DNA from: Edaphobacter paludis
Lineage (GTDB): Bacteria; Acidobacteriota; Terriglobia; Terriglobales; Acidobacteriaceae
Length of the DNA: 64,000 nt
Reading direction: 5' to 3'
NCBI RefSeq assembly: GCF_039993895.1
Contig: NZ_CP121194.1
Coordinates: forward strand, 992,001-1,056,000
Below, piece after piece: positions 16,775 to 25,204 of this stretch. Below the pieces are notes generated by a model, which made no database searches, was not told where the DNA came from, and saw nothing but the letters and a program-made list of their open reading frames with translations. A program made the translations under genes and the position numbers. Position 1 is the first letter of the stretch. Each line of letters begins with the position of its first letter.

Positions 16775-18094
16775 TTACAGGTGAGGAGCCCAGCCCTTCT
16801 CGTACTCGCGGCCCCAACCCTTCATCGCTTCGGGGTCATTGAGAATGTGGCCGTTTTTCGGGTTTAGTTTCAGTTCGCGCTGAACCTCCCAGGCGATGTT
16901 CGAGAGTTGAAGCATCGTCACTGAGATGTTGCCTGATTCGATCGGCTGATTCAGTTTTTCGCCGGTGCGGATGGCGGCGATAAAGTTGGCGAAGTGGAGG
17001 TCGGTCATGTTGTCCGCTCCGGTCAGGTCGGAAGACGAAGCTGCCTTGCCTTCCTTGACGTCGTTGATCTTTTTGCCTTTCAGGTCATAGACCTCATAGC
17101 CGCCGGGGTCGAGGACGACGCTGCCCGTTGTACCGACGACGACCGCGCCGCGGTCACGATCGTAGAGCTTCATCCCGTTGCAGCTCTGGTCCTGCCAGGA
17201 GATGAGCTTATCGTCATATTCGAAGCTGGTGTCGAGGGTGTCATAGAACTGCCAGTCGTCCTTGAACTGATAGCGTCCGCCGGATGCGGTGACGCGGTTG
17301 GGCAGATCGACTCCGAGCGCCCAGCGGCAGACATCGACTTCATGCGTTCCATTGTTGAGCGCTTCGCCGGTGCCCCAGATCTTGAACCAGTGCCAGTTGT
17401 AGGGCTGGACGTTGTCCTTGTAAGGCTGGCGCGGCGCGGGTCCCTGCCAAAGATCCCAGTCGAGAACGGCGGGAACTGGCGCGGGTTTACCGACGCCAAT
17501 GGATTTGCGGGTGTTGCTATACCAGGCCTTGGCATAGTAAGCGCGGCCAACCAGCCCGTCTTGAATCTTCTTGATGACATCGATGTAGACAGGCGAGGAA
17601 CGACGCTGGGTTCCCATCTGTACGTGCTTGCCATACTTCCGCTGAGCTTCGACGAGCAGCGCGCCTTCGGCGGGGTTGTGGCTGCATGGCTTCTCGACGT
17701 AGACATGCTTGCCCGCCTGCAGTCCAAGGATGGCCATGGGAGCGTGCCAGTGATCGGGTGTCGCGATGGTGATCGCGTCCACGTCTTTAAGGGCGAGGAT
17801 CTTGCGGAAGTCTTTGTCGGTCGCCGGGGCATCGCCCATCTTCTGCTGGACGGCGCCTGCGAACTTGCTGAGAGTGTTGCTGTCCACGTCGCAGACGTGG
17901 GTGATCTTCGCATGCTTCTCGTTTGCCTTGAGAGAGGCGAGGTGGGCGTAGGCGCGGCTGTGGAGGCCGATGACGGCGAAGTTAAGGCGGTCATTGGCTC
18001 CAAGGATCTGGGCATAACTTTTTGCGGTCGAGCTGACAGCGAGGCCAGCCGCCCCTACTGCAAGAGTGTCGAGAAATTCACGTCGAGAGATCAC
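16775..18094 (-). CDS. Tat-exported Gfo/Idh/MocA-family oxidoreductase
   Basis: NAD(P)-dependent sugar or inositol dehydrogenase family protein of 439 residues. The N-terminus MISRREFLDTLAVGAAG is a twin-arginine signal, so the folded protein with its cofactor probably goes to the periplasm. The Rossmann domain begins LNFAVIGLHSRA, and the family motif EKPCSHN lies near residue 130. This exported subgroup is common in Acidobacteria, Planctomycetes and Bacteroidetes; some members act on glycan sugars. The substrate is unknown. It is transcribed alone, with a terminator at its 3' end. Confidence 0.88.
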   Translation of the reverse strand: MISRREFLDTLAVGAAGLAVSSTAKSYAQILGANDRLNFAVIGLHSRAYAHLASLKANEKHAKITHVCDVDSNTLSKFAGAVQQKMGDAPATDKDFRKILALKDVDAITIATPDHWHAPMAILGLQAGKHVYVEKPCSHNPAEGALLVEAQRKYGKHVQMGTQRRSSPVYIDVIKKIQDGLVGRAYYAKAWYSNTRKSIGVGKPAPVPAVLDWDLWQGPAPRQPYKDNVQPYNWHWFKIWGTGEALNNGTHEVDVCRWALGVDLPNRVTASGGRYQFKDDWQFYDTLDTSFEYDDKLISWQDQSCNGMKLYDRDRGAVVVGTTGSVVLDPGGYEVYDLKGKKINDVKEGKAASSSDLTGADNMTDLHFANFIAAIRTGEKLNQPIESGNISVTMLQLSNIAWEVQRELKLNPKNGHILNDPEAMKGWGREYEKGWAPHL

Positions 18095-18246
18095 ATCTCC
18101 TCCTTGGGAGTTAGTTCTGATAGCAGTTCATATGCGCCTGGCGGGTGCAGATGGGTTGCGGGATAACTTTACACGACCAAGGCCTGTTGGTTCAAAGTAA
18201 AAACTAAATAGGCCTGACGACATAGAGTTAGACCGCAGATGTCTGA

Positions 18247-19299
18247 TTAAGTGAGAGGGCGGCCTTCAATGTCGAGGGCCACATGATAAAGCGCGTCTCG
18301 TGTAGCCAGAGCGGCGCAACCATCTTCGAGGAACGCCAGACCTACGAGGTTCTGGCCGGAGACGGCGAGACTGGCTTCACGCTGCGGCGTGATGCGGACG
18401 ATTCCGCGCTGACCGTGGAGACTGGCGGCAACATAGAGGTTGCCGTCGACATCGAAGGCCATGCCCTGAGCACGGCCGAGACCCTGATAGAAGACGGTTG
18501 TATTGCCGTCGCGGTCAATGGCGTGGACGGCTTGATTACTGGAGGTCGTTGGACCGGTGACGAAGAGCGTCCCGGCGTCGTTGAAGGCGAGATGATAGGC
18601 TGCGATGCTGGGTTCCAGCGTGGCATAGACGAAGATCTCGCCACTGCTGCCGCGTGCGTCTCCGCGGGCAATCTTGAAGATGGTGCCGGAACGATCGCCG
18701 ACGAAGAGATTGCCGTCGCGGTCGAAGGCGATGCCGGTGGCGACGCCCATGCCCTCGGCGTAAGTCGAGATGGCCCCTTCGGGAGAGATGCGGTAGACCG
18801 TGCCCTCGGCGCGGGAACTGGCGTAGAGATAGCCGTCGGGTGAGAAGGCCAGTCCTGTGGGGTTGAGCAGGTCGCGGACAAACGGTGTCATCTGAAAGTC
18901 GCGCTGGATTTTGAAGATTGAGACGGGCGTCGCCTGGCCGCGGGAGCCGGAGAGGGTGGCATAGACGTTGCCGTCGGCGTCGACGGCTGGATTGGCTACA
19001 GGATGAAGATTTTCCGCCATAGGGACCGCGATGCGGAGAGTCAGAGGGTTACTCGCCGCTCCGTTGCGATGCAGGATGAGATCTCCGGTGATGGTGCCTT
19101 CGGGAATTCGGACGATAGCCCGTGTCGGCCGGCTGAGAATGACGGACGCTGAGATGTCGCCGATCGTGGCTCGTGGAATGTTGTGCGCAGCAGGGTCCAA
19201 ATTGGTGCCCCGAATTTCTGCTTCGCCTCCGGGCATGGCTGCGCGAGGAGAGACTCGGTCAAGATGAGGGGCGGCGGTGCTTGGATGGAAAAGGCTCAT
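18247..19299 (-). CDS. IPT/TIG-domain and NHL-repeat beta-propeller protein
   Basis: A 350-residue protein. Residues about 10-92 look like an IPT/TIG immunoglobulin-like domain (PGGEAEIRGTNLDP). Residues about 95-340 form NHL/SMP-30-like blades with repeats such as GLAFSPDGYLYASS, GIAFDRDGNLFVGD and GMAFDVDGNLYVAA. It has no obvious signal peptide. The fold suggests a binding or lactonase-like scaffold; no catalytic set is evident to me. It lies upstream of the oxidoreductase gene on the same strand, separated by 152 bases. Confidence 0.8.
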   Translation of the reverse strand: MSLFHPSTAAPHLDRVSPRAAMPGGEAEIRGTNLDPAAHNIPRATIGDISASVILSRPTRAIVRIPEGTITGDLILHRNGAASNPLTLRIAVPMAENLHPVANPAVDADGNVYATLSGSRGQATPVSIFKIQRDFQMTPFVRDLLNPTGLAFSPDGYLYASSRAEGTVYRISPEGAISTYAEGMGVATGIAFDRDGNLFVGDRSGTIFKIARGDARGSSGEIFVYATLEPSIAAYHLAFNDAGTLFVTGPTTSSNQAVHAIDRDGNTTVFYQGLGRAQGMAFDVDGNLYVAASLHGQRGIVRITPQREASLAVSGQNLVGLAFLEDGCAALATRDALYHVALDIEGRPLT

Positions 19300-19349
19300 G
19301 GGTGTGTCTCAGGGTATGCGCTGCGCCGCGGGAGTGCAAGGTTGCGGCG

Positions 19350-19859
19350 TTAGAAGAAGAGATGCACGAACTGCGCTACAAGGAGAGCCAGAATTCCTGC
19401 GGCCACGTCATCGAGCATGATGCCGGTGCCTTCGGGCAGTCGCTCCAGTTGTCGGACGGGCGGCGGTTTAAGGATGTCGAAGAAGCGGAAGAGCAGGAGG
19501 CTCAGGGCGGCGTGCTTCCAATCCGCGGGAATGGCGATCAGGGCAATAAGCTGACCAGCGACCTCATCGATGACGACATGACCGGGATCTTCGCGGCCAG
19601 ACTCGCGGGCGACGATGGTAGCGGCGGGAATGCCGATGAGAGTGACTACGACGGCGGCAATGATCGTGCCGATGGTCAGCGCGAGCGCGCTGACTGGGAA
19701 GACGTGGGCGGCGATGAACCAAAGGATGATGGCGGCGATGGAACCGTAGGTTCCAGGACCGGGCTTAAGCAGGCCGGCGCCGAAGAAGGTGCCGATGAGC
19801 CAAGCCCAAAGAGTCTTCTTTTTGGCAGGAGGGCGGAGTTGGATTTTGGAGTTGGCCAT
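19350..19859 (-). CDS. pgpA: Phosphatidylglycerophosphatase A
   Basis: Membrane phosphatase that dephosphorylates phosphatidylglycerophosphate to phosphatidylglycerol. It has 169 residues and about four membrane segments. Conserved PgpA motifs are present: GAGLLKPGPGTYGS near 27, HVVIDEVAGQ near 95, and FFDILKPPP followed by GIMLDDVAAG near 125-155, the last two carrying the conserved acidic residues. It is the third phospholipid-synthesis gene on this strand after plsY and gpsA, but it is not adjacent to them. Confidence 0.92.
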   Translation of the reverse strand: MANSKIQLRPPAKKKTLWAWLIGTFFGAGLLKPGPGTYGSIAAIILWFIAAHVFPVSALALTIGTIIAAVVVTLIGIPAATIVARESGREDPGHVVIDEVAGQLIALIAIPADWKHAALSLLLFRFFDILKPPPVRQLERLPEGTGIMLDDVAAGILALLVAQFVHLFF

Positions 19860-19900
19860 TGAGATTCAGGGATTAGTTTAGTTTGGCACGTTTCACTGTA

Positions 19901-20025
19901 AGTACCCCCACCCCCGTACTTAATACGCCAAAGTCTTGATTCCATGGTGCTTAAGTCTGGACTTCAGGGCGAAAAGGTCCCGATTTCATGGCAAAGTCTT
20001 GATTCTGCAGGGCTTGACCTTAACA
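19901..20025. repeat. Degenerate dispersed intergenic repeat between pgpA and yacG
   Basis: The stretch runs from an acccccaccccc tract through two exact copies of caaagtcttgattc (19929-19942 and 19992-20005). Each copy is followed by a related tail, and dyad-like ttaagtctggacttcagg lies between them. I recall similar pyrimidine-tract plus AAAGT-TTGATT elements scattered between genes in Terriglobia genomes; that link is from memory. It encodes nothing evident. Confidence 0.5.
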
Positions 20026-20048
20026 CGGGCCGCACTTTTTTGATGGGC

Positions 20049-20264
20049 TTATTCTTCGTCGCTGGAGTTGGGATGGCGGTGAGCCCGAGAGCGGGCAAGC
20101 TCCTCGAGGTCGTCGGGGTCCTGAATGGGAGAGGAGATTTTATAGTCTCCACTGGCCCACTTGCCGAGGTCCAGGATGCGGCAGCGGTCGGAGCAGAAGG
20201 GGAAGTCCTCGTCGGTGGCGAGGACTACTTTGCGACAGGTGGGGCAGAAGAGTGCTTTTGACAT
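20049..20264 (-). CDS. yacG: Zinc-binding YacG-family protein (gyrase-interacting)
   Basis: A 71-residue protein with a treble-clef zinc site, CPTC at 7-10 and CSDRC at 24-28, then the family motif ILDLGKWASGDYKI. E. coli YacG binds GyrB and inhibits DNA gyrase. The C-terminal tail is acidic and Arg/Ser-rich. It ends about 190 bases before pgpA on the same strand, with the repeat element in between. Confidence 0.9.
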   Translation of the reverse strand: MSKALFCPTCRKVVLATDEDFPFCSDRCRILDLGKWASGDYKISSPIQDPDDLEELARSRAHRHPNSSDEE

Positions 20265-20350
20265 GGCATCTCCGATTGTAAATTTTTAGACGGTGAAACG
20301 CAGCAGACGACTCGCCGCTGAGTGTTGCGAATCGGTCGACGAAGCTTGCA

Positions 20351-22663
20351 TCATCTGTCTGACATCGAAGGAGGTGCGCCGCCTGTGTCCCAATGTGTGG
20401 GTTTGTCTGTCATCGTCAGCTTGAGTTCGCCGCCCGCCATCAACTGATCATGTGTAAACCATGAGCGGAGATACGGCCTGCCATTCCACATCGCTTTCGC
20501 GATGTAAACGTTCGTCGGAGAAGAGTTCTCGGCTACGACAGAGAAGGTCTTTCCGTTAGCCAGGAGGATGGAGGACCGGGGAAACGTCGGCGAGCCAATG
20601 AGATAGAAATCCTGCGCTGCCACCGGGAAGAAGCCGAGCTGGTTGAAGACAAGAAACGATCCCATCGCGCCTGAATCGTCATTTCCCGGTAAACCGCCCA
20701 GACCTGTGTGATAGCTCGCGGGAAGGATGGCCCGGATGGTCTTCGCTGTGCTGCTTTGGTCGCCAATCCAGTTGTAGAGATATGGCGAAAGGAACCCAGG
20801 CTCGTTGCCGACGTCGTAGCGGTAGCGTCCTGGTACATCGGCTACAAAAAAGAGATCGAGGCGTTTCTTGAATGCAGATGCTCCTCCGGCGATCTGAACG
20901 AGTCCGCGAACGTCCTGCGGAACGTAGAGCGAATAAGTCCAGGTACTGGCTTCGTAGAAATTATCCTTATACCAGGTGCCAACGAGATGAGAATTGAAGT
21001 TTTCCTTCCATCTTCCATCCTCATGACGCATCCAGATGAAGCCCTTCACGTCACCGCGCTCTGTGTGGTCCACGGCATTGGCATCCCACAATTTTTTCCA
21101 GTTCTCCGCGCGGCTCATAAACAGCTTCGCATCGGCGTCATGATGCAGATCCTTCGCCATGAGACCGACAGCATAATCGTTGGCGGCGTACTCCATGGAG
21201 CGCGAGCCCGGCCGATCGGCTCCTCCCGCAGGATCGGAGTGCTCTAAGGACAGATATCCAAGTCGTTTCCACTCGTCCATGTCGCCTCGTCCGAAGCGTA
21301 TGGGGTCGGTCGACTCAGCCTCGGCATCATGCACCATTGCCCGATAGACTCGCTCCCAATCCAGTCCAGGAAGATGCTTGACGAATGCGTCGGTGAACAT
21401 CATCTCGGCATTGGACCCGCCCTGAGTTCTACCGGCAAAGTTGCCGGAGCGCCCGTCCAGGAAGAAGTGGTCATGATCCTGAATCTCCAGCAGGGACTGC
21501 AGGATGCCGGTAACTCGTTTCGGATCGAGGAGCGTCAAGAGGGGAGTGGAAGATCGGAACGTATCCCAGATGCAATAGAAGTCGTCATAGTACGGGGTCG
21601 CGCTCTGCCACAGCGGATTCTCGCCGGTGCGGTCCACTGGCATGAGCATCGAGTGGTAAAGACCGGTCGCAAACTGCTGGCGATCACCGGGCGTGCCGCC
21701 TGTGATCTTCACTGTCGAAAGCTCTTTGTTCCAGGCCGCGACAGCAGCCTTGCGCGTTCCGTCAAAGTCGAACCCGGCCACCTCACTTAACGCGTTCTTT
21801 TTTGCCTGGTCGATTGAGACGAATGACACGCCCACCTTCACCTTCACTGGCTTCTCACCGGCAGCAAATGTCAGGTAAGCTCCAGTGCTTACGATCGGCG
21901 GGGAGGACTTGGGCAGCGTGCTCATTGTGAACGGCATTTTGTAGCTTGCCCTTTTCGTTCCCGGTTGAACGCTCTTGCCGTCCTGCCATGTTCCGCTTAC
22001 TACCGCAGGCGTGTCAGTCACGAGGTAAAAGTAAACCCTCATGGGTGTGGTCTGGATGTTCCATCCCATGACGGACGCCTGCATTCCGGCGATCTCCGTC
22101 GGCGACAGTACCTGCACGTCGGTGGAGTAGACGATCTGGCTTTCCGGATAGCGGTGCGGCGAATCATGCCTGCGCATGAGCAGGTGTCCTACATCTACAA
22201 GCAGCGTGCGCTGACCAGTTCCGGGGTAGGTAAATCGATAGACAGGCGTTCGTCGCGCTGTTGTAACCTCTGCACGAATTCCCGATCCGCCCAGCCTGAC
22301 GGTGTAGTATCCAACCTCCGCATGCTCGTCCTTCCGCGGTGCGGAGCTGTGCGCAGGATCGGCTTTGCCCATCATTGGCTGCACCAGGATGTTTCCGTAC
22401 TTCGGGCCGCCACCTGTGCCCGAGACGTGCAACTGGGAGAAGCCGTTCAGGTTGCCGCTCGCCTCCCATCCCGAATTGGCTTCATTGTCTCCGTAGTCCG
22501 GCCCGGGCTTCGCCATTCCAAAGGGAAGCGTTGGGCCCACGAAAACATTTCCACCCTTGTCTGCGCCCAGCATCGGATCAACTTCCGATGAGTTCTGAGC
22601 ATGAGCAAGAGCGGCCGTGGTCAAGACGAGAAACGAAGCAGCGCAGACAAAAAGTTTTCGCAT
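20351..22663 (-). CDS. Secreted GH92 alpha-mannosidase
   Basis: Exo-alpha-mannosidase-family enzyme of 770 residues, probably calcium-dependent as in known GH92 enzymes. A Sec signal peptide (about 1-23, ending AHA) is followed by the N-terminal beta-sandwich and a catalytic (alpha/alpha)6 barrel. The family hallmarks are the general-acid region DNFYEASTWTY near residue 570 and the GNDDSGAMGSF loop near 657, whose two Asp residues act as base. Typical substrates are alpha-1,2/1,3-mannans of yeast or N-glycans. No SusC/D or other glycan genes flank it. It stands alone, divergent from the CAP-domain gene. Confidence 0.93.
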   Translation of the reverse strand: MRKLFVCAASFLVLTTAALAHAQNSSEVDPMLGADKGGNVFVGPTLPFGMAKPGPDYGDNEANSGWEASGNLNGFSQLHVSGTGGGPKYGNILVQPMMGKADPAHSSAPRKDEHAEVGYYTVRLGGSGIRAEVTTARRTPVYRFTYPGTGQRTLLVDVGHLLMRRHDSPHRYPESQIVYSTDVQVLSPTEIAGMQASVMGWNIQTTPMRVYFYLVTDTPAVVSGTWQDGKSVQPGTKRASYKMPFTMSTLPKSSPPIVSTGAYLTFAAGEKPVKVKVGVSFVSIDQAKKNALSEVAGFDFDGTRKAAVAAWNKELSTVKITGGTPGDRQQFATGLYHSMLMPVDRTGENPLWQSATPYYDDFYCIWDTFRSSTPLLTLLDPKRVTGILQSLLEIQDHDHFFLDGRSGNFAGRTQGGSNAEMMFTDAFVKHLPGLDWERVYRAMVHDAEAESTDPIRFGRGDMDEWKRLGYLSLEHSDPAGGADRPGSRSMEYAANDYAVGLMAKDLHHDADAKLFMSRAENWKKLWDANAVDHTERGDVKGFIWMRHEDGRWKENFNSHLVGTWYKDNFYEASTWTYSLYVPQDVRGLVQIAGGASAFKKRLDLFFVADVPGRYRYDVGNEPGFLSPYLYNWIGDQSSTAKTIRAILPASYHTGLGGLPGNDDSGAMGSFLVFNQLGFFPVAAQDFYLIGSPTFPRSSILLANGKTFSVVAENSSPTNVYIAKAMWNGRPYLRSWFTHDQLMAGGELKLTMTDKPTHWDTGGAPPSMSDR

Positions 22664-22871
22664 ATCAATTTAAATCTTTATACCCCACGGAGAAGCCGGC
22701 GTGTTAATTTGCGGCCCTGGTGCATGGCAACTGCTGTCCCGGCTAGCTGGGCCCCAAAGATTTTGCGAAGATTCATGGCACTTTTTGTAGGAGATTAAAT
22801 AAAGTGGGCTCTCCTTCGGGCAGACGGTTGCGAAGGGTTGGGTGATACTGGTTCTTCATGTGGAGGGCGAC

Positions 22872-23633
22872 GTGAGTGTGATCCGAAGATTTGTGGTCGT
22901 TTTACTTGGTGGGCTGATGGCGGTGTCTACGGGGATGGCGCAGGTGGATGCATCGCCTGCGGAGAAGGCACTGTTGCAGATGGCCAACCAGTTTCGAGCA
23001 GAGCATGGAGTGGCTCCGCTGGCGTGGGATAGCGCGTTGGCACGGGCGGCGAGGCTGCACGCCAAGCGCATGGTTGTGGCGGCGGGCGACATGGAGCACC
23101 AGTATCCGGGCGAACCGGATATGATTACGCGGGCGGCTCAGCAGGGTGCCCACTTCGGCGCAATCGCTGAGAATCTCGCGGGGCAGGGACAGAACCCGGC
23201 GCAGCTTCATCATATTTGGACGATCACCCAGTCACACCGGACAAATCTTCTAAATCCGAACATGAATGTTGTCGGCATCGGCGTGATCGAGAGCGGAGGA
23301 CTGTTGTACGCGGTAGAGGATTTTGCGCACGATGTACCGGCGCCGAGGCAGGATGAGGTAGCGGGTCAGGTGGTGGCGGCGTTGCAGAAGATGGGGATGC
23401 AGTCTGTGAAGTCGACAGAGGAGGCACGGTCGAACTGCGAAAGCCAGAGCAATACATCGCCGGGTGCAATGCTTGTCGTGCATTGGGAAGGATCGAATCC
23501 CAGCCAACTCCCGGACGTTCTGGTGCAGCGGATAGCGCAGGGGACCTATCACTCGGCTGCGGTGGGTGCTTGCCCGAGTGCGCAGTCGGGGCAGGGATTC
23601 ACGACTTATAGGGTGGCTGTGCTGCTGTATTAG
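22872..23633 (+). CDS. Secreted CAP-domain (SCP/PR-1-like) protein
   Basis: About 253 residues. The start chosen is GTG at 22872, because GGAGGG lies about six bases before it and the product then begins with a clean signal peptide (MSVIRRFVVVLLGGLMAV, cleaved near MAQ). An upstream GTG at 22842 would add ten residues. The CAP domain (about 30-160) has ANQFRAEHGVAPL, ARLHAKRM, AENLA and NVVGIGV, with His residues of the CAP tetrad visible. The tail (about 165-253) is unassigned, with two Cys that could pair. Role in bacteria uncertain. Confidence 0.85.
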   Translation: MSVIRRFVVVLLGGLMAVSTGMAQVDASPAEKALLQMANQFRAEHGVAPLAWDSALARAARLHAKRMVVAAGDMEHQYPGEPDMITRAAQQGAHFGAIAENLAGQGQNPAQLHHIWTITQSHRTNLLNPNMNVVGIGVIESGGLLYAVEDFAHDVPAPRQDEVAGQVVAALQKMGMQSVKSTEEARSNCESQSNTSPGAMLVVHWEGSNPSQLPDVLVQRIAQGTYHSAAVGACPSAQSGQGFTTYRVAVLLY

Positions 23634-23663
23634 CGGAAAAGCCTGATTGGACTTTCTCAGTAT

Positions 23664-23694
23664 TGTCATCCTTCGCCGATGGCGGAGGATGACA
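23664..23694. terminator. Bidirectional terminator or palindromic element between convergent genes
   Basis: Inverted repeat tgtcatccttcgcc at 23664-23677 and ggcggaggatgaca at 23681-23694, 14 pairs with one G-T wobble and a 3-base loop. It lies between the CAP gene (plus) and the VWFA gene (minus). The core sequence resembles a repetitive gtcatcct palindrome often seen between acidobacterial genes. Confidence 0.7.
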
Positions 23695-23769
23695 GCTATG
23701 TGCCGGGGGAAAAGGATACGACATCGTAACTGTGGGACTCGATGATCTCTGAACGGTAGAAGCTGAAAG

Positions 23770-25092
23770 CTATTTCTTGGTTTTCGCGGGCTTGGGCAAG
23801 ATGTAGCCACTGCGTGCCTGTACCTGCACACCGTTGCGATCCACTTTCACCTTCAAGCGGTGGTAGGCGCCATTGGGCTTGATGTTGTCGAGTGGCAGCT
23901 CGAGAAGATATACGTACTCTGGTGTCTCTGTGAGGCTCCTGAATCCCGCGCCAAGATCGTTGTTGTTGTGAAAGAAAGTACCGCCGGTGCCGTCGGCGAG
24001 CTCAGCCATCACGTTCTCGACCGCCCTCATGGAGCTTGCGTGGAATTCCGCCTTTGACACCAGGGGAATCCCCTGGACATCCTCGCTGGCGGTCAAGGAT
24101 GTTGTGTACAAGCCGCGCGCATCCAGAGCGCTGATCGTTACATTGGACTGTGCGGCGAAGTCGATAACCCGTGATTCCGCAGCAAGCGCGTCTGGTTCAA
24201 CGGTAAGGAAGCCGGGCGATACCAGAATCAGGGTGCTTTGTCCTGGCAAAGTGGCCATCCTGCGCACAATCTCTCGGATCGTAGCGAAGGATGTTTGAAC
24301 ATCCTGATGTCCAATCGAAAGAATTCGCCTGGCTGCGGATTCGGCCAGCCTCTCGGCGATGGGAAGGTCGCGCTGAGGATCCAGGCCGGGGTCGCAACTG
24401 AACACCTGCGCTATCGCGTCCTGGATTGCCACGTCGTTATGCTTGTTCTCCATCAGGTCGGCCTGGTAGTAGTCGATGTTTGGGCAATCGGAGTTGCTGG
24501 ACCGATAGAGAATCTGTGGTTTCAGGCTCGTGATCGCGTCCTGCAGCTTCGCTCGATCACGGGTCAAGCCGCTGTTGATTTGTCCGGAGAGAGAGACCAC
24601 GGCAGCGATATCCGAGTCGACCAACGACCCCGAGAGTAACGTGGCGCCAGCCCTTTTTGCGCGCACAATGTCTTCGGCGCTCAGGTGCAGATCGTCGAAG
24701 AGGAAGACGATGAAGCGCGGGTACACGGTCGATGATTGCGAAGGGGTGGGGGAGAGGGTGCCGTTTTCGGAGTTGCTGGCGGGGCGGCTTTCTGCTCCCA
24801 CGCGCTCTTCAACCATGAATGCGGAGAGAGGATGGGGCTTGCCATTATCAAAGACCTGAAAGTCTTCTCTTTTTAAATCACCCACCGAGTGGCCCTGCTT
24901 GTCGCGAACCACAACCGGCACTAACAGTTTCTTGACGGTTACTTCGATGTTGTAGGGGGAGCTGGGAGGTTTTGCTTCCTGTTGAGCTGCCGCGTATCCG
25001 CAAGAGGACAGCCCCACACAACACAGGACAAAAACCTTGCGCAACGGCACGCATAACTTCATCGGCATGGCTTTGACGACTTCGTCGGGCAT
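23770..25092 (-). CDS. Secreted VWFA-related protein (acidobacterial type)
   Basis: A 440-residue exported protein with the layout of the VWFA-related acidobacterial domain family. After a signal sequence comes an N-terminal beta domain (LVPVVVRDKQGHSVGDLKREDFQVFDNGKP, split over about 58-88). Next is a von Willebrand A-like fold with FIVFLFDDLHLSAED near 128 and SGQINSGLTRDRAKL, and TLILVSPGF near 285. LSSC before GYAAAQ could be a lipobox. The start at 25092 has GGGAGGG only a few bases away; ATG codons at 25068 and 25062 would give a shorter signal peptide. The ligand and role are unknown; many paralogues are usual in this phylum. Confidence 0.85.
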   Translation of the reverse strand: MPDEVVKAMPMKLCVPLRKVFVLCCVGLSSCGYAAAQQEAKPPSSPYNIEVTVKKLLVPVVVRDKQGHSVGDLKREDFQVFDNGKPHPLSAFMVEERVGAESRPASNSENGTLSPTPSQSSTVYPRFIVFLFDDLHLSAEDIVRAKRAGATLLSGSLVDSDIAAVVSLSGQINSGLTRDRAKLQDAITSLKPQILYRSSNSDCPNIDYYQADLMENKHNDVAIQDAIAQVFSCDPGLDPQRDLPIAERLAESAARRILSIGHQDVQTSFATIREIVRRMATLPGQSTLILVSPGFLTVEPDALAAESRVIDFAAQSNVTISALDARGLYTTSLTASEDVQGIPLVSKAEFHASSMRAVENVMAELADGTGGTFFHNNNDLGAGFRSLTETPEYVYLLELPLDNIKPNGAYHRLKVKVDRNGVQVQARSGYILPKPAKTKK

Positions 25093-25204
25093 ATCCCTCC
25101 CAGCCGCTGCGTCGTGCTCGAAGGTGCAAAGTAACCCGTAAGGAGAACAGCTCTTCTGATGGACGTCATTCTAGTCCAGGCAGGGCAGATGAATGCTGGA
25201 AATT

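Noticed and set aside
16994..18166. A 390-residue plus-strand frame opposite the oxidoreductase
   Set aside because: Long antisense frames are common in GC-rich DNA; it lacks a family match and the minus frame has the twin-arginine signal and EKP motif.
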